Shown: positions 26,901 through 36,314 of the stretch, one piece after another
How positions within the stretch are numbered: the first letter of the stretch is position 1
Layout: each line of letters starts with the position of its first letter
Assembly: GCF_018687715.1 (NCBI RefSeq)
Contig: NC_056752.1
Coordinates: forward strand, 7,413,501-7,477,500
Direction: 5' to 3'
Length of the DNA stretch: 64,000 bases
Source of the DNA: Carya illinoinensis
Lineage: Eukaryota; Streptophyta; Magnoliopsida; Fagales; Juglandaceae
Notes under the pieces: model-generated
Seen by the model: the letters and a program-made list of their open reading frames with translations, nothing else
The model's database searches: none
What the model was told of the DNA's origin: nothing
Program-made: the position numbers and the translations under genes

Positions 26901-27090
26901 AAGCCGTGGGGGTCGTCGATGGCTCGGTCTGAGTCTGAATCTCATTTTGAGACTCCGATGCCATAACGAAACTCGTCCACTTGCCGTCCCCATTGGGGGA
27001 GTGAGACGTCTCTTTCGGATCAGGCTTTGGATTCGGGTCCTGTATCGGAGTTTGCGAAGATTGCTCAGTCTCCGACTTGGGGTGCTCCAT
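14776..27090 (-). CDS. GEM-like GRAM-domain protein (GLABRA2 expression modulator family), four exons
   Basis: The joined exons are 26775-27090, 26592-26693, 21170-21441 and 14776-14967. They give an open 293-residue protein, close to the roughly 300 residues usual for plant GEM/GEM-like proteins. All junctions show GT/AG borders and consistent phase (splits after nucleotides 1, 1 and 0 of a codon). The N-terminal third is Pro/Ser/Thr-rich and ends near the family motif [10 protein letters not shown]. Exon 2 encodes a basic helical segment ([20 protein letters not shown]). Exon 3 opens with [19 protein letters not shown], then begins the GRAM domain (about residue 166 on: [39 protein letters not shown]). 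Exon 4 completes it ([14 protein letters not shown], then [19 protein letters not shown]). GRAM domains bind membranes or phosphoinositides; in Arabidopsis, GEM affects GL2 expression and cell division. Introns 2 and 3 (5.15 and 6.2 kb) are full of transposons, and a LINE lies 227 bp upstream of the ATG. The frame is intact, so function is plausible. Confidence 0.93.
16205..17600 (-). mobile_element. Internally deleted LINE-like element nested in the intron-3 LINE
   Basis: The 3' end (left, near 16205) carries the same tail as neighbouring LINEs (CTTGTATACTTCTAGTGTAC and an AT-rich terminus). Upstream it has an open 214-residue frame (16950-17594, Lys/Ser-rich with a central heptad-like region [20 protein letters not shown]). 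A short segment at about 16434-16625 ([20 protein letters not shown]) resembles the linker between ORF1 and endonuclease of plant LINEs. No endonuclease or reverse-transcriptase sequence remains between them. It splits the host LINE between PYKAKA and TLIKST. The precise 5' edge is uncertain. Confidence 0.55.
16950..17594 (-). pseudogene. 214-residue open frame of the internally deleted LINE
   Basis: An uninterrupted frame ending at MAPTL, with a possible coiled-coil (about residues 80-115) and a basic C-terminal half ([15 protein letters not shown]). I find no domain I can name; the position suggests the region between the ORF1 nucleic-acid-binding part and the endonuclease. It may alternatively be a captured host segment. 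It is open but lies inside a defective element, so a cellular role is unlikely. Confidence 0.35.
18310..20017 (-). mobile_element. 5'-truncated LINE nested in the intron-3 LINE
   Basis: The poly-A tail appears as a T-run at about 18310-18324. Reading leftwards from 20017 on the minus strand, it enters within the reverse transcriptase at [17 protein letters not shown], continues with [11 protein letters not shown] (19711-19926; TDD in place of the usual ADD) and reaches the zf-RVT part (18494-18982: [38 protein letters not shown]). The host LINE continues on the other strand on both sides, so this is a later insertion. Frames are broken. Confidence 0.75.
21170..21441 (-). CDS. GEM-like gene, exon 3 (first part of GRAM domain)
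   Basis: A 272-bp exon from [11 protein letters not shown] to QTEWSYYK, with acceptor AATAG before TGAAAACC and donor AAG/GTACAT. Read-through beyond the donor continues open for a few codons, which makes the unspliced frame look longer than the exon. Confidence 0.92.
22208..22235 (-). mobile_element. 28-bp LINE 3'-end stump with target-site duplication
   Basis: On the minus strand the insert reads AGTTCTTATTTATC followed by a run of A, matching the terminal CTTATYA-poly(A) end of LINEs in this window. It is flanked by perfect 10-bp direct repeats GATCACTAGC (22198-22207 and 22236-22245). This is the signature of a target-primed reverse-transcription event that aborted almost immediately. 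Confidence 0.7.
23004..23236 (+). mobile_element. tRNA-derived SINE, copy 1
   Basis: A 233-bp insert flanked by 14-bp direct repeats AAGATAYGAATTAT (22990-23003 and 23237-23250, one mismatch). The 5' part carries an A-box-like TGGCTCAAGTCGTAAGAGCC and a degenerate B-box-like region (about 23058-23090). The 3' part ends GGGCACCCGGTGCCAATAAA and a short A-run. A second copy with the same body lies inverted at 52196-52422. Type assignment rests on size, internal promoter-like boxes, A-rich end and target duplication. Confidence 0.85.
24608..24746. mobile_element. 139-bp MITE-like element
   Basis: Terminal inverted repeats read GGTGTTGAGA at the left and TCTCAACACC at the right, with internal GTTGAGAAGTGTTGAG direct repeats and a GTAGTAAAAAGTAGGTG / AATAATAAA core. 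It is flanked by ATTAAGG (24601-24607 and 24747-24753). Related sequence lies at about 61452-61626 and about 59770-59855. The 7- or 8-bp duplication hints at a hAT-type element. Confidence 0.6.
26592..26693 (-). CDS. GEM-like gene, exon 2
   Basis: A 102-bp exon ([20 protein letters not shown] and onward to NTWQH) with a consensus donor GTAAGT. It is short enough that simple ORF scanning misses it; its position is fixed by frame continuity with exons 1 and 3 and by the conserved family sequence. Confidence 0.9.
26775..27090 (-). CDS. GEM-like gene, exon 1
   Basis: Starts at the ATG 27090-27088 ([10 protein letters not shown]) and ends in phase 1 after FSFK plus one base, before GTAAAC. The 81-bp intron 1 (26694-26774) ends TTTTTTTTCGGGCAG. 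Confidence 0.92.
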
Positions 27091-27549
27091 TCTCTGGGAG
27101 GCGCGTGGCGAAGTATCGTGGTTTTGGGGGCTGTCCTAATCTGGCTTTTTCGATAATGCAAGTTTATTTTGCCTCTTTCGGGTTTGAGATTGTGAAAATT
27201 TTGACTATTAACAGCTGTGTGTGAGGACGGTAATGCCCTTTTGCCTCGCTATTATTATCATTATTTCAGTTTAGGAATAAAGCCAACCACTCCCATATAA
27301 AAGAGCATAACTGTATGAGTAAAACTATTGTTGAGTCTCCTCTCTAGGCTCTCTCGGAGAGATAAGAGGTGGTGGGGAAGAGTCGCAACCTTTATGATGG
27401 TGCTGTCTAAAGGAGAAAGGTGTCTTACTATAGTGGGACATCGTAGAAAAGTTGGAGGAGATGTGGGGACAATTAAATCTTACGAAAGAGGAGGATGTTG
27501 GGGATTGACCTTGAAAGTGGGGACGTGGAAGTTGTTCAGAGGTAGAGGG

Positions 27550-28135
27550 AGCTCTATTTGATTGGAAAAGTTCGTGTTGATAGATCAAGAGGGAGGTCAA
27601 TTCTGGAATCTGTTGTAACTAAGGTGTCGAGATTGCCTAGGCAGGCTAAGTTGAAGTAGGGCCAAATGTTTTTATTCTTACTTTTGCTAATCATGATGAT
27701 AAGCAAAGAGTTCAAGAGTGGGGACCATGGTTTTTAACAATAATTTCTTTGTTGTAAAACCATTAGATGGCTTTATTCAACCACGGCATATGAATTTTGA
27801 TAAGCAGTCCTTGTGGATTCAATTGCACAATCTACCATTAGCAGGAATGAATCTACTTTGTGGTGAAAAAATTAGTAACTCGATTAGAAGTATTGAAGAA
27901 GTGGATATGGAGGATGATGATATGGGATGGGGTAGTTTTTTATGGGTTCAGGTCAGTGTAAATCTCACTAAACTCGTGGAAGAACTGTAACAATCAATGG
28001 CTCAAAGATATGAGTACTTATCAAGTATGAGAAGCTACCTCGGGTCTGCTTCAATTGTGGGTGTATAATTCATGGCCCTTTGGGGTGCAAACATAAGGAT
28101 AAACAAATAGCAGGGCCATCACAATTTGTCCTGTG
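27550..28135 (+). pseudogene. LINE ORF1 remnant (DUF4283-like region and zinc knuckle)
   Basis: The frame reads FANHDDKQRVQEWGPWF, then FFVVKPLDGF and QSLWIQLHNLPLAGMN, the typical DUF4283 nucleic-acid-binding region of plant LINE ORF1. It continues into RVCFNCGCIIHGPLGC, a CCHC knuckle with altered spacing. One stop separates the two parts (near 27988). Confidence 0.75.
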
Positions 28136-28974
28136 GTTACGAGCAGAGACTAGTGGAAGGCGTCATAGTGAGCAGTTCAATGAATGGGGTTTTCATGGAA
28201 GCAAGTTGGCAGAAGAAACTGGGTTAAAGGAGAGTCATCGCAATAATGGTGATGATGACAGTGGGAGATCTTAGGTTCAACCTCTGATGAAAGACCCAAA
28301 TTTGGAAACCCCCTACTTTTATGGCAAGCACGTTGAAAAAGGTGAAAATTGGGTAACTAGAAGTTTAAATCAAGAAGGTGCACTAATGGAGAAAGGGTTA
28401 GAAAGTCAACGACAAGAAAATGAGAGTGATATGTAGAATGATGAAAATCAAGGGCAATTGGGGGAGAAAATAAGGGAGATGACAAATATAACGGAATTTC
28501 AAACCGAAGGGACATGGGACTTGGGAGGCTTTCCAATCTTCTGAGTTAGTGTTAGGTCATGGGCTTGAGACTTCTACGGCCTTGATAGTGGGCTTCCTTT
28601 CCATACTACCGTAGAATCGACCTAACAACTTGATGACATTTTTGTGAGAAGTTGTATGGAATGGGAAACTAAAAGCCTCCAACGGTTAAGAACTAGCCAA
28701 AAGCACACGAGGTCTAGTGGTGGGTGTAATAAAAGAGTATGTGCATCAAGTATGACTGCTAACCTGCTCTTGTCTCATATTGGAAAGAAAAGAACCCTTA
28801 TTGATGAAGATGATTTTGTTTGCTATGTTACTGTTAAAAAGAAGAGTAGAAAATGTGAGTGTAAGTGCCCTTCTACAACATCTCATGTACAAACTATAGG
28901 ATTCTATGAGAAGGATACTAAACAAATATTATAGGTGGAGGCTAGTGTCTAGCCTCGCTGGGTACAATGAAACT

Positions 28975-29660
28975 CTTATGTTAGAATTCTTGTGAGCTTG
29001 GAAACTTACAGGGAATTTGTGCCCTTCATGATATTGTCAAGAAGGAAGATCCCGATGTTATGTTCTAATTGGGAAAAAAAAAAGTTACTTGCAAAAAGGA
29101 TGGAAGGTTTAAAATTTAGGTTGGGTTTTGAGTGTTGTCTGGTAGTGGATTGTGAAAGAAGAAGTGGTGGCATAGCACTATTGTGGAAGAAGGATATCTT
29201 GCTTTCTATTTTGAATTTTTCTAAATATCATATTCATGCAAGTGTAAAAGGCAATGCAGCTAAGAATAAAGAATGGATACTTACAGGCATTTATGGTAAT
29301 CCAGACCCTAATAAAAGATATAAGACTTAGAATTTGATTAGATCCCTAAAAGGAATTGGAGAGCAGGTGTAGTTAGCGTTTGGCGATTTAAATGAAATCC
29401 TTAGTAATCAAGAAAAAATGGGGGGACAAACAAGGCCTGAACCGCATATGAGAGCTTTCATATCAGTTCTTGATGATTGTGAGTTGAAGGATATGTGATA
29501 TTCAGGGACTATACATATCTGGTGTAATGGAAGAGAAAGTAAACACAACATTTGTGAGAGATTAGACGAGTTCTTAGCTAAATTGGAATAGAAGAATCTG
29601 TTTCACTCAGTGCAGGTCATACATGGGACAGTAGCTTACTCGAATCACACTCCTATCAAG
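28975..29660 (+). pseudogene. LINE endonuclease remnant
   Basis: APE-like endonuclease sequence with RRSGGIALLWKKDI, WILTGIYGNPDPNKR, FGDLNEI (usually GDFNE) and SNHTPI near the end. The family has an Asp in the final SDH motif; here it is Asn. Together with internal stops (for example at 29328-29330), this predicts no nicking activity. Confidence 0.7.
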
Positions 29661-29851
29661 TTACTTGTTGATGTTGAAAGATGTTAAGGAAGGGGTCAAA
29701 AACCTTTTAAATTTGAAGCAATGTGGATTGAGGCCATTGATTATGAACAAGTTATTGCTAAGGCCTGGAAGAGTAAAGTTAGTAACCTTGATATGGGTTT
29801 TGTGATGAGAAAAATTTCTAAATGTAGTGAGCAGTTGCAGGTATGGAATGG

Positions 29852-32800
29852 TAGGAGTGTAAAAATTAATCAGAAAACCGGTTCAGTTTTGGACCAGTCT
29901 GGTCTGGGACCGATTCCCTAAGTTCCAAAATCAATCGGTATCAGTCTAGTTTTGGTTCTATGTTTTTTATGACTGGATCGGACCATTCGCTATATTATAT
30001 ATTTTCAATTAATTTTTTAAATATTATATATAATATTTTTATATTATATATAATTTTTATATATAAGATAATGTTATTATAATTTATAATATAAAATTTT
30101 AATTTTAAACATGAAAATTTATTTGATCATATGCTTTAATCATAAAATATATATATTAATGACATTTTATAACCTAATAAATTCTCAATATATTCTTTTT
30201 GATAAGTACATTAACAAATTAGTAATACTAATATATCTTAGTGTAACATCCCCTTCCTTAATGTTAGGAATGTCACATACATATGTAATTAAAACCAAGT
30301 TAGAGACTTGCATAATTTAAAAAAAAAAAAACACATTGTTCATTCCTAAAGAAAACTTAAGTAAAACCATTGTCTAAAACATAGTCACCGACAAGTTTCC
30401 AAACCAACTAAATGAAAATAAAACCATAAATATAGTCTAACGTTCATTAGTCCACTCCTTTTAAACTTAGCCTACCTGCTCGTAGTCCTCATTCTTCTCA
30501 CTTGGGTGGTGAAATAGAAAAAAATTAAAATGAGCCGAAGAAGAACTCACCACAATGTAAATATAATAAATAAATAAATATTTCATAACTTTTCATGCTG
30601 AAAGAATAAAATTCTTGTTATATCATGTTAATGCTTATGCTATATATGTCTTTCTTAATTTATTTGAATTAATTGATTAACTATCTGACCTGATTGGTCT
30701 ACACACTTAATCTTAAATGCAAGGTTGTGCACTGGCCTCACATCCTGTTGCAGTAAGGAGAATCGCTAAGTAGTATTTTGACATATTACAGTGGACCATG
30801 CTTGAGTCCATGGCTGATGGCTTACACATCCACCCTGAATATTAAACAGAAAGGTCATTTGATTAACTTATTTTATATTATCTTATCTTGCAAATGAATT
30901 TAAGATAACTTCTGTGTTTTATGCGACATAAGATGCATTATATTCATACTAATATAAATAACTGTAACATGTTGAACCTGAACATGATGTAGAAAATCAC
31001 ATGATCATATGATATGATAACTGATATACTTATATAAATCATAACATGCATGGTACATAAAAAAAAAGGGCTATAAAAGAATTGACTTTAATAGTAATAA
31101 TCTAATTATGTTTTAATCCTAACTTGTGATCAAATTACTTATCTCGAATCACTGATACCTAATAATCTCGTTGTATCTCGTTGCCTATAAACAAAATACT
31201 CTTTACATCACCAAGAATTCTAGGAATCATATTTTGACACTCCATTTAATAATTAAACTCACACTATGGTGAATAATAATTCTAATAACTATTTTGTTAC
31301 ATCTAAAATCAATACTATTATTATTCAAATAATTATCTATTCTTCTTGATCATAACTTAGTAGAAATTTATCAAAACAATTAGTGAAAAAATATAAACTT
31401 AAACCATTTAAATTGTTTTATTAACACTATTATTTTATACTGAAATACTTAAAGTTTATATTAATTCCAGTCAAACAACAATTCTCACGTGAATAAGACA
31501 AGTTAGCCCATTTTATCAAATGCCCTCAAAACCGAATGCAATTACAAAAAGACAAAACCCAACAAGGAGAATTTAAAGGCAAAACAGGAACCACATCACC
31601 CATAAACTTTTTATATAACCTTTTACGGAAAGTTAAATTGAATATATTGTTTAAAGGGCAAAGTTGTAAATCAGTTTCAAGCCTTTTCATAACTTGTCTA
31701 ATGTCAGAGAAGTGGAAGCAACTTGATTACTGTAAGGAAGAAAAAGTTACACAGCAATTGAGGAATAACGGCACTTTCCGTAAATATAAAAAGATTGTAC
31801 ATAAATTTGACTAAGAAACAAATCTAAGAAAAAGACAGATGGAGTATGAACTATAAGAGTAGAAATATAAGAGCAGAAAATTAATAGTGATAATACGATT
31901 TATTTATAAAAAATGAATACGATAGAATAATAGCGGGTTTGAGTTTAATCTTAATAGATTCGGATTAAAACGGGTTAACTCGTTAAGATAAGATTGTTTA
32001 ACTGGTTGATAATATATCAATTCATTTTGACACGTTATAACCCAGTAAAAAAGTTAAAATTATAATTATATTCTTATACTTAAAAGTAACATTTTTAGAA
32101 TTTTAATTTCGATATTTTTATTATTTGGATTGTAATTTTGGACTTATAGTTAGTTTTATAATTTTTTTTATAGATATTATGATTTTAATATTTTTATAAA
32201 ATTATACTAAATTTAATCATGTCAAACCAGTTAATTTCAGTTTATTCAATCCATTTACATAACCAGGTTAAAATAGGTTGACACGACACGACTCGTTGTG
32301 TGAATGGATCGTGTTAGAGGTTAATATTTTAACACGATAAGCTTCACGAGTTAGATTCGGAGTTATCCATATAGTATAATATATATGCATTGACACGACA
32401 TAAACACGATCCGTTAATACGATTTGACCACCCTACAGAAAATACAGAGTGTTTATTTTAGTTTCCACTCAAGAGCAAACATACGAAGGAGAACAAAAGA
32501 CTTGGGCAGCAGAGCTTACCCAAGAAGAACTGAAGAACAGAGACACTGTGGAAAAAGGCAGATCTGCTGGGGCTGGAGGCCTACATGAGATCGACTGCAA
32601 AGATGCATTTTAGTGCAACAAAGAAGATGTTAGGCTTTTGTTAGATTCATACATGGTGGAAAGATGGGATCTTGAAGAAAACTTACCAAGAGAAAAGAAC
32701 ATGTGGTGAGAAAATGATAATGATATGGTAATACTAATACTATCACTACTAATGATATAGTTATAATAAATTAAAATCACTATAAAAAATACTAATATAT

Positions 32801-33017
32801 AGTTATTCTAATCACTATAGCTAATACTAATATATATATTAATATTATTAAAATTGAAAAATAATACCAAATCGGACCGAAACTGGTAAAATCAAATGTA
32901 CCGGTTTATGAAAGTAACAAGTGCATAATCGATTTTTGAAAATGCAAAACTGGTGCATACCAGTTCGGTCTCAAATTTTGTCCAAAATTGAATCAAATTG
33001 GACCTGTTACACCCCTA
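29852..33017. mobile_element. Non-autonomous hAT-like DNA transposon inside the LINE
   Basis: A 3166-bp insert with terminal inverted repeats TAGGAGTGTAA (left) and TTACACCCCTA (right). The subterminal regions are also inverted and rich in ACCGGTTC / GGACCGA motifs. It is flanked by GGAATGG and GGAATAGG, an 8-bp duplication with one lost base, and the LINE frame resumes directly after it (QVWN ... KTFGLVHIK). No transposase is recognisable in the interior, which is AT-rich. TAGGG-type ends and an 8-bp duplication are hAT hallmarks. Confidence 0.75.
31900..32435. mobile_element. Second hAT-like element nested in the first
   Basis: The right end reads GATTTGACCACCCTA, the inverse of a TAGGGTGG-type hAT end. 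The interior repeats GACACGAC, AACACGAT and CGTGTTAG motifs typical of another non-autonomous family (GGGTTAACTCGTTAA at the left side). The left boundary is approximate and no duplication could be matched. Confidence 0.35.
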
Positions 33018-33029
33018 GGAATAGGAAAA

Positions 33030-34500
33030 CATTTGGGCTGGTACATATAAAGATCAAGCTTGCTATAACTAAACTTTAATAGTTACAACAGAGTGACCCA
33101 AGATGTATAAGGATCCAAGAGCATAATGAAGCTAGAGCTAAGGTATAGACTTGGTTGGAAGAGATCATGTGGAGACAAAGATCTAAAACTCTATGACTTA
33201 AAGAATGTGACCAAAATACCAAGGTTTTTCATAACAAGGCTTCTCAAATGAGAAAGATGAATACCATAACTGGAGTGAAACATAGTGAAGGGACATGGCA
33301 GACTGAGGAAGGAAGAAACATAGTAATCCTAAATTATTTTAATGATCTCTTTACTGTATCAAGAGGTAGAGAAAAATGTGGACTTTCTTGCTAGACTCAC
33401 TAGCAAAATCACACCAGAGATTAATGAAGAGCTCACAAAGATATTTACTGAAAACGAGGTGACTATTGACTGCTCTACATCAAATGAACCCAACATAAGT
33501 TCTAGGACTTGATGGCATGACACCAATATTCTATAAAAAATATTGGCATATAGTTGGAAATGATGTCACTTCTGCAGCGTTAAATGCTTTAACACTCTTA
33601 TAAGTTTCTTGCTACTCTTAACCATGCTTTTATCACTCTCATTCCTAAGAAGAAGAAACCTGAGATTGTTGTTGATTATAGACCCATTAATCATTGTAAT
33701 GTGAGCTATAAATTGATGTCAAAAGTGTTAGCAAATAGGCTAAAGGTTGTTCTTGTTCATGTGATTTCTAGTTCACAGAGTGCTTTTGTACCTAACTGCC
33801 TTATTACTGACAATATTTTAATTGCTTAAGAACTTGTACAGTTTCTAAGTCATAAAAGGTAGGGTAAAGTGGGGTATATGTCTCTTAAATTGAATATGAG
33901 TGAAGCATATAATAGAGTTGAGTGGAAGTTTCTAGAAAATATCATGTTAAAGTTAGGATTTCATGCCAATGTGTGGGTTTGATTATATTATGTGTAAAAT
34001 TTGTTTCATTTTCTGTTTTAATCAATGGAGAGCCACATGGTCCAATTACACCTTCAAGAAGATTGAGGCAGGGTGATCCTTTGTCACCCTACCTTTTCTT
34101 GTTGTACATTGAAAGCTTGGTTTCCCTGTTGCAACACTCAGAAGAAGCAAGAAGTCTCAAATGCATTCAAATCTGTAAATGAGCCCCAAGAATTAATCAT
34201 TTGTTGTTTACATATGATAGTTTGTATTCTGCAGAGCTAATAAAGATGATAATTTGAAACTCCATAAACTGTTGGAGAAGTAAGAGGAAGCCTCGGGTCA
34301 ACAAGTTAATATAGGAAAAACCTCTATGGTTTTTAGTAGAAATATAGGTACTGGTCTTTAAGATGAGCTCATGTTGTTATGTGGGGTTAATGGCTTTCAA
34401 CAGTATGATATGTATCTTGGCTTACCTCCTACGATTGGTCGTGCTAAACATAAAGCTTTCTCTGATCTGAGACATAAGATGTTGCAGAAACTTCAATGAT
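33030..34500 (+). pseudogene. LINE reverse-transcriptase remnant
   Basis: Recognisable RT text includes [31 protein letters not shown] sequence near 33630, [29 protein letters not shown], and RRLRQGDPLSPYLFLLYIES at 34060-34130. The catalytic FADD box has decayed to FTYDS (about 34205-34225). Frameshifts and stops are frequent. Confidence 0.75.
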
Positions 34501-35169
34501 GGAATGAATGTTTGTTGTCTAAAAGGGAAAGGGAAATATTGATAAAGGTAGTAGCTATTTCTATCCCTATATACACTATGAGCTACTTCAAACTTCTTGG
34601 GACTTTATGTGATGAGTTGAAAAATATGGTAACTAAATTTTGGTGGGGGTAGAAAGAGAATGAGAACAAAATGCATTGCGTAAGCTGGAAGACAATGTGT
34701 GAACCCAAAATTGAAGGTGGAATGTCAAAGATCTCAAGACTTTTAATAGGTCATTGTTGGCTAAGCAGGGTTGGAGATTTATGATTGTTGATTCTACCTT
34801 GCTGCACAAAATATTTAGAGCAAAGTACTTTCCTCAAATAGATTTCTTTGATGCTAAGCTTGGCAAATCTCCTTCATATGTTTAGCGAGGCATATGAGAA
34901 TCTAGGCCAGTATTGAAAGAAGGTTGTAGATGGAGGGTGGGGAATGAAAAAACTATCAGAATCTAGAAGGACTACTGGATACCTTGGCATAACACTGTGC
35001 ATCAAACTATGGATGAGAATGGTACCCAGACTAGTGAAGCAACAATGGATAGTCTCATGGATAGTAGCACAAATTGGTGGGATCTGGAGAAAGTAAAGAT
35101 TGTTCTCCGACTTAGAGATGCAGTAGAGGTGTTAAAGATTCTACTCACATTTGGTAATCATGAAGATAG

Positions 35170-36180
35170 GCTAATTTGAAAGCATGAGAAAGATGGGGAA
35201 TATGGTGTGAAAAGTGCCTGCAAGTTACTTTGTGATATGAATAAAGGCAATCAAGAGTGGGAAAGTTCAAGAGCAGCAGGTCAGAGATGGATCTTGAAGG
35301 AAATTTAGAAGTTAAAAGTCCCTAATAAAATTAAAGTATTTGTTTGGAAAGCATATCGAAATGGATTATCAACTCTGCAAAACTTGAAAAGGAGAAATGT
35401 CCTAAATGATTAGATGTGCATATTCTGTGGAACTGAAGTGGAGGATCTAGATCATGCCCTCTTCTATTGCCCATCCATTGCAGACTGCCAGAATCAACAT
35501 GTCCCAAGCCTTAAACCACAGAGCAGAGCAGAAAACTTTATTGATCTTGCTAGCTGGGCCCGTGATAAAGGATGTCAAGCAGATCTAGAAAAGTCTTTTC
35601 TTATTGCTTGGGGGATGCAGTATAGAAGGAATCATAAGATACATGAAGAGAAGGAACTCATGTCTGAACATATGCATGCCTTGTCTATGCAAAAGGAGTT
35701 CAAAGAAGTCAAAAGTCAACCTAAAAAAATGAGTCAGATACACTATTTTTGATCTCCTCCTCAACTGGGTGCACTAAAACTCAATGTAGATGGTCCATTT
35801 TTTAAGATCAACATAGTGCAGGAGTTGGGATGGTCCTTCGAGATGACGAAGGGGATTTTATATTGGCTATTAGTAGGAAAGAACATGAAGTAAATGATCC
35901 TACTAGATTGAATTACTTGCACTATTCAGAGGATTACAATTATGTGTGTATATGGGAATCAATGATCTCATTTTAGAAAGTAATTCATTTTTAATGGTGC
36001 AAGCAATCCAGTCTAGTACAAGTTCCTTATCCTTGCTGGGCAACCTATCATGAAGGAGACATGCGAACTGATGAAGCTCTTTTAGAACTGCACTCTTTAA
36101 TATAGATGGAGGTTGGGAAATGTAATTACTCATAGACTTGCTTGACATGCTTTGCATGTAAATGATGCTTTAGTTTGGTG
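35170..36180 (+). pseudogene. LINE zf-RVT and RNase H remnant
   Basis: The zinc-binding region reads VPNKIKVFVWKAYRNGL, then CIFCGTEVEDLDHALFYCP (35414-35480). An RNase H-like C-terminus follows (LKLNVDGPFF near 35785, an altered LNVDGA motif). The open 112-residue frame at 35414-35752 is the longest intact part. Confidence 0.7.
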
Positions 36181-36264
36181 GGATTCAATCCCAGATTTCA
36201 TATTGCTAGTTATTTGGACTAACAAATATATGTAATTTCCTTACTGATGAACAAATGTGGTGTT

Positions 36265-36300
<36 letters not shown>

Positions 36301-36314
36301 GAGCATAACTGTAT

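Larger units (their letters stand above)
27317..36300 (+). mobile_element. Full-length, inactive L1-type LINE just upstream of the GEM-like gene
   Basis: The element is bounded by 14-bp direct repeats GAGCATAACTGTAT (27303-27316 and 36301-36314). In order it holds ORF1 with a DUF4283-like region and a zinc knuckle, endonuclease, reverse transcriptase, zf-RVT and RNase H. Removing the 3.17-kb hAT-like insertion leaves about 5.8 kb, a normal full length for plant LINEs. Instead of a poly-A tail it ends in a (TA)n run (about 36267-36297). Many stops and frameshifts show it is dead. Its 5' end lies 227 bp from the GEM-like start codon, in head-to-head orientation. Confidence 0.88.

Noticed and set aside
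26836..27224. Plus-strand open frames over GEM-like exon 1
   Set aside because: They are the complement of the proline-rich coding exon and have no independent support.
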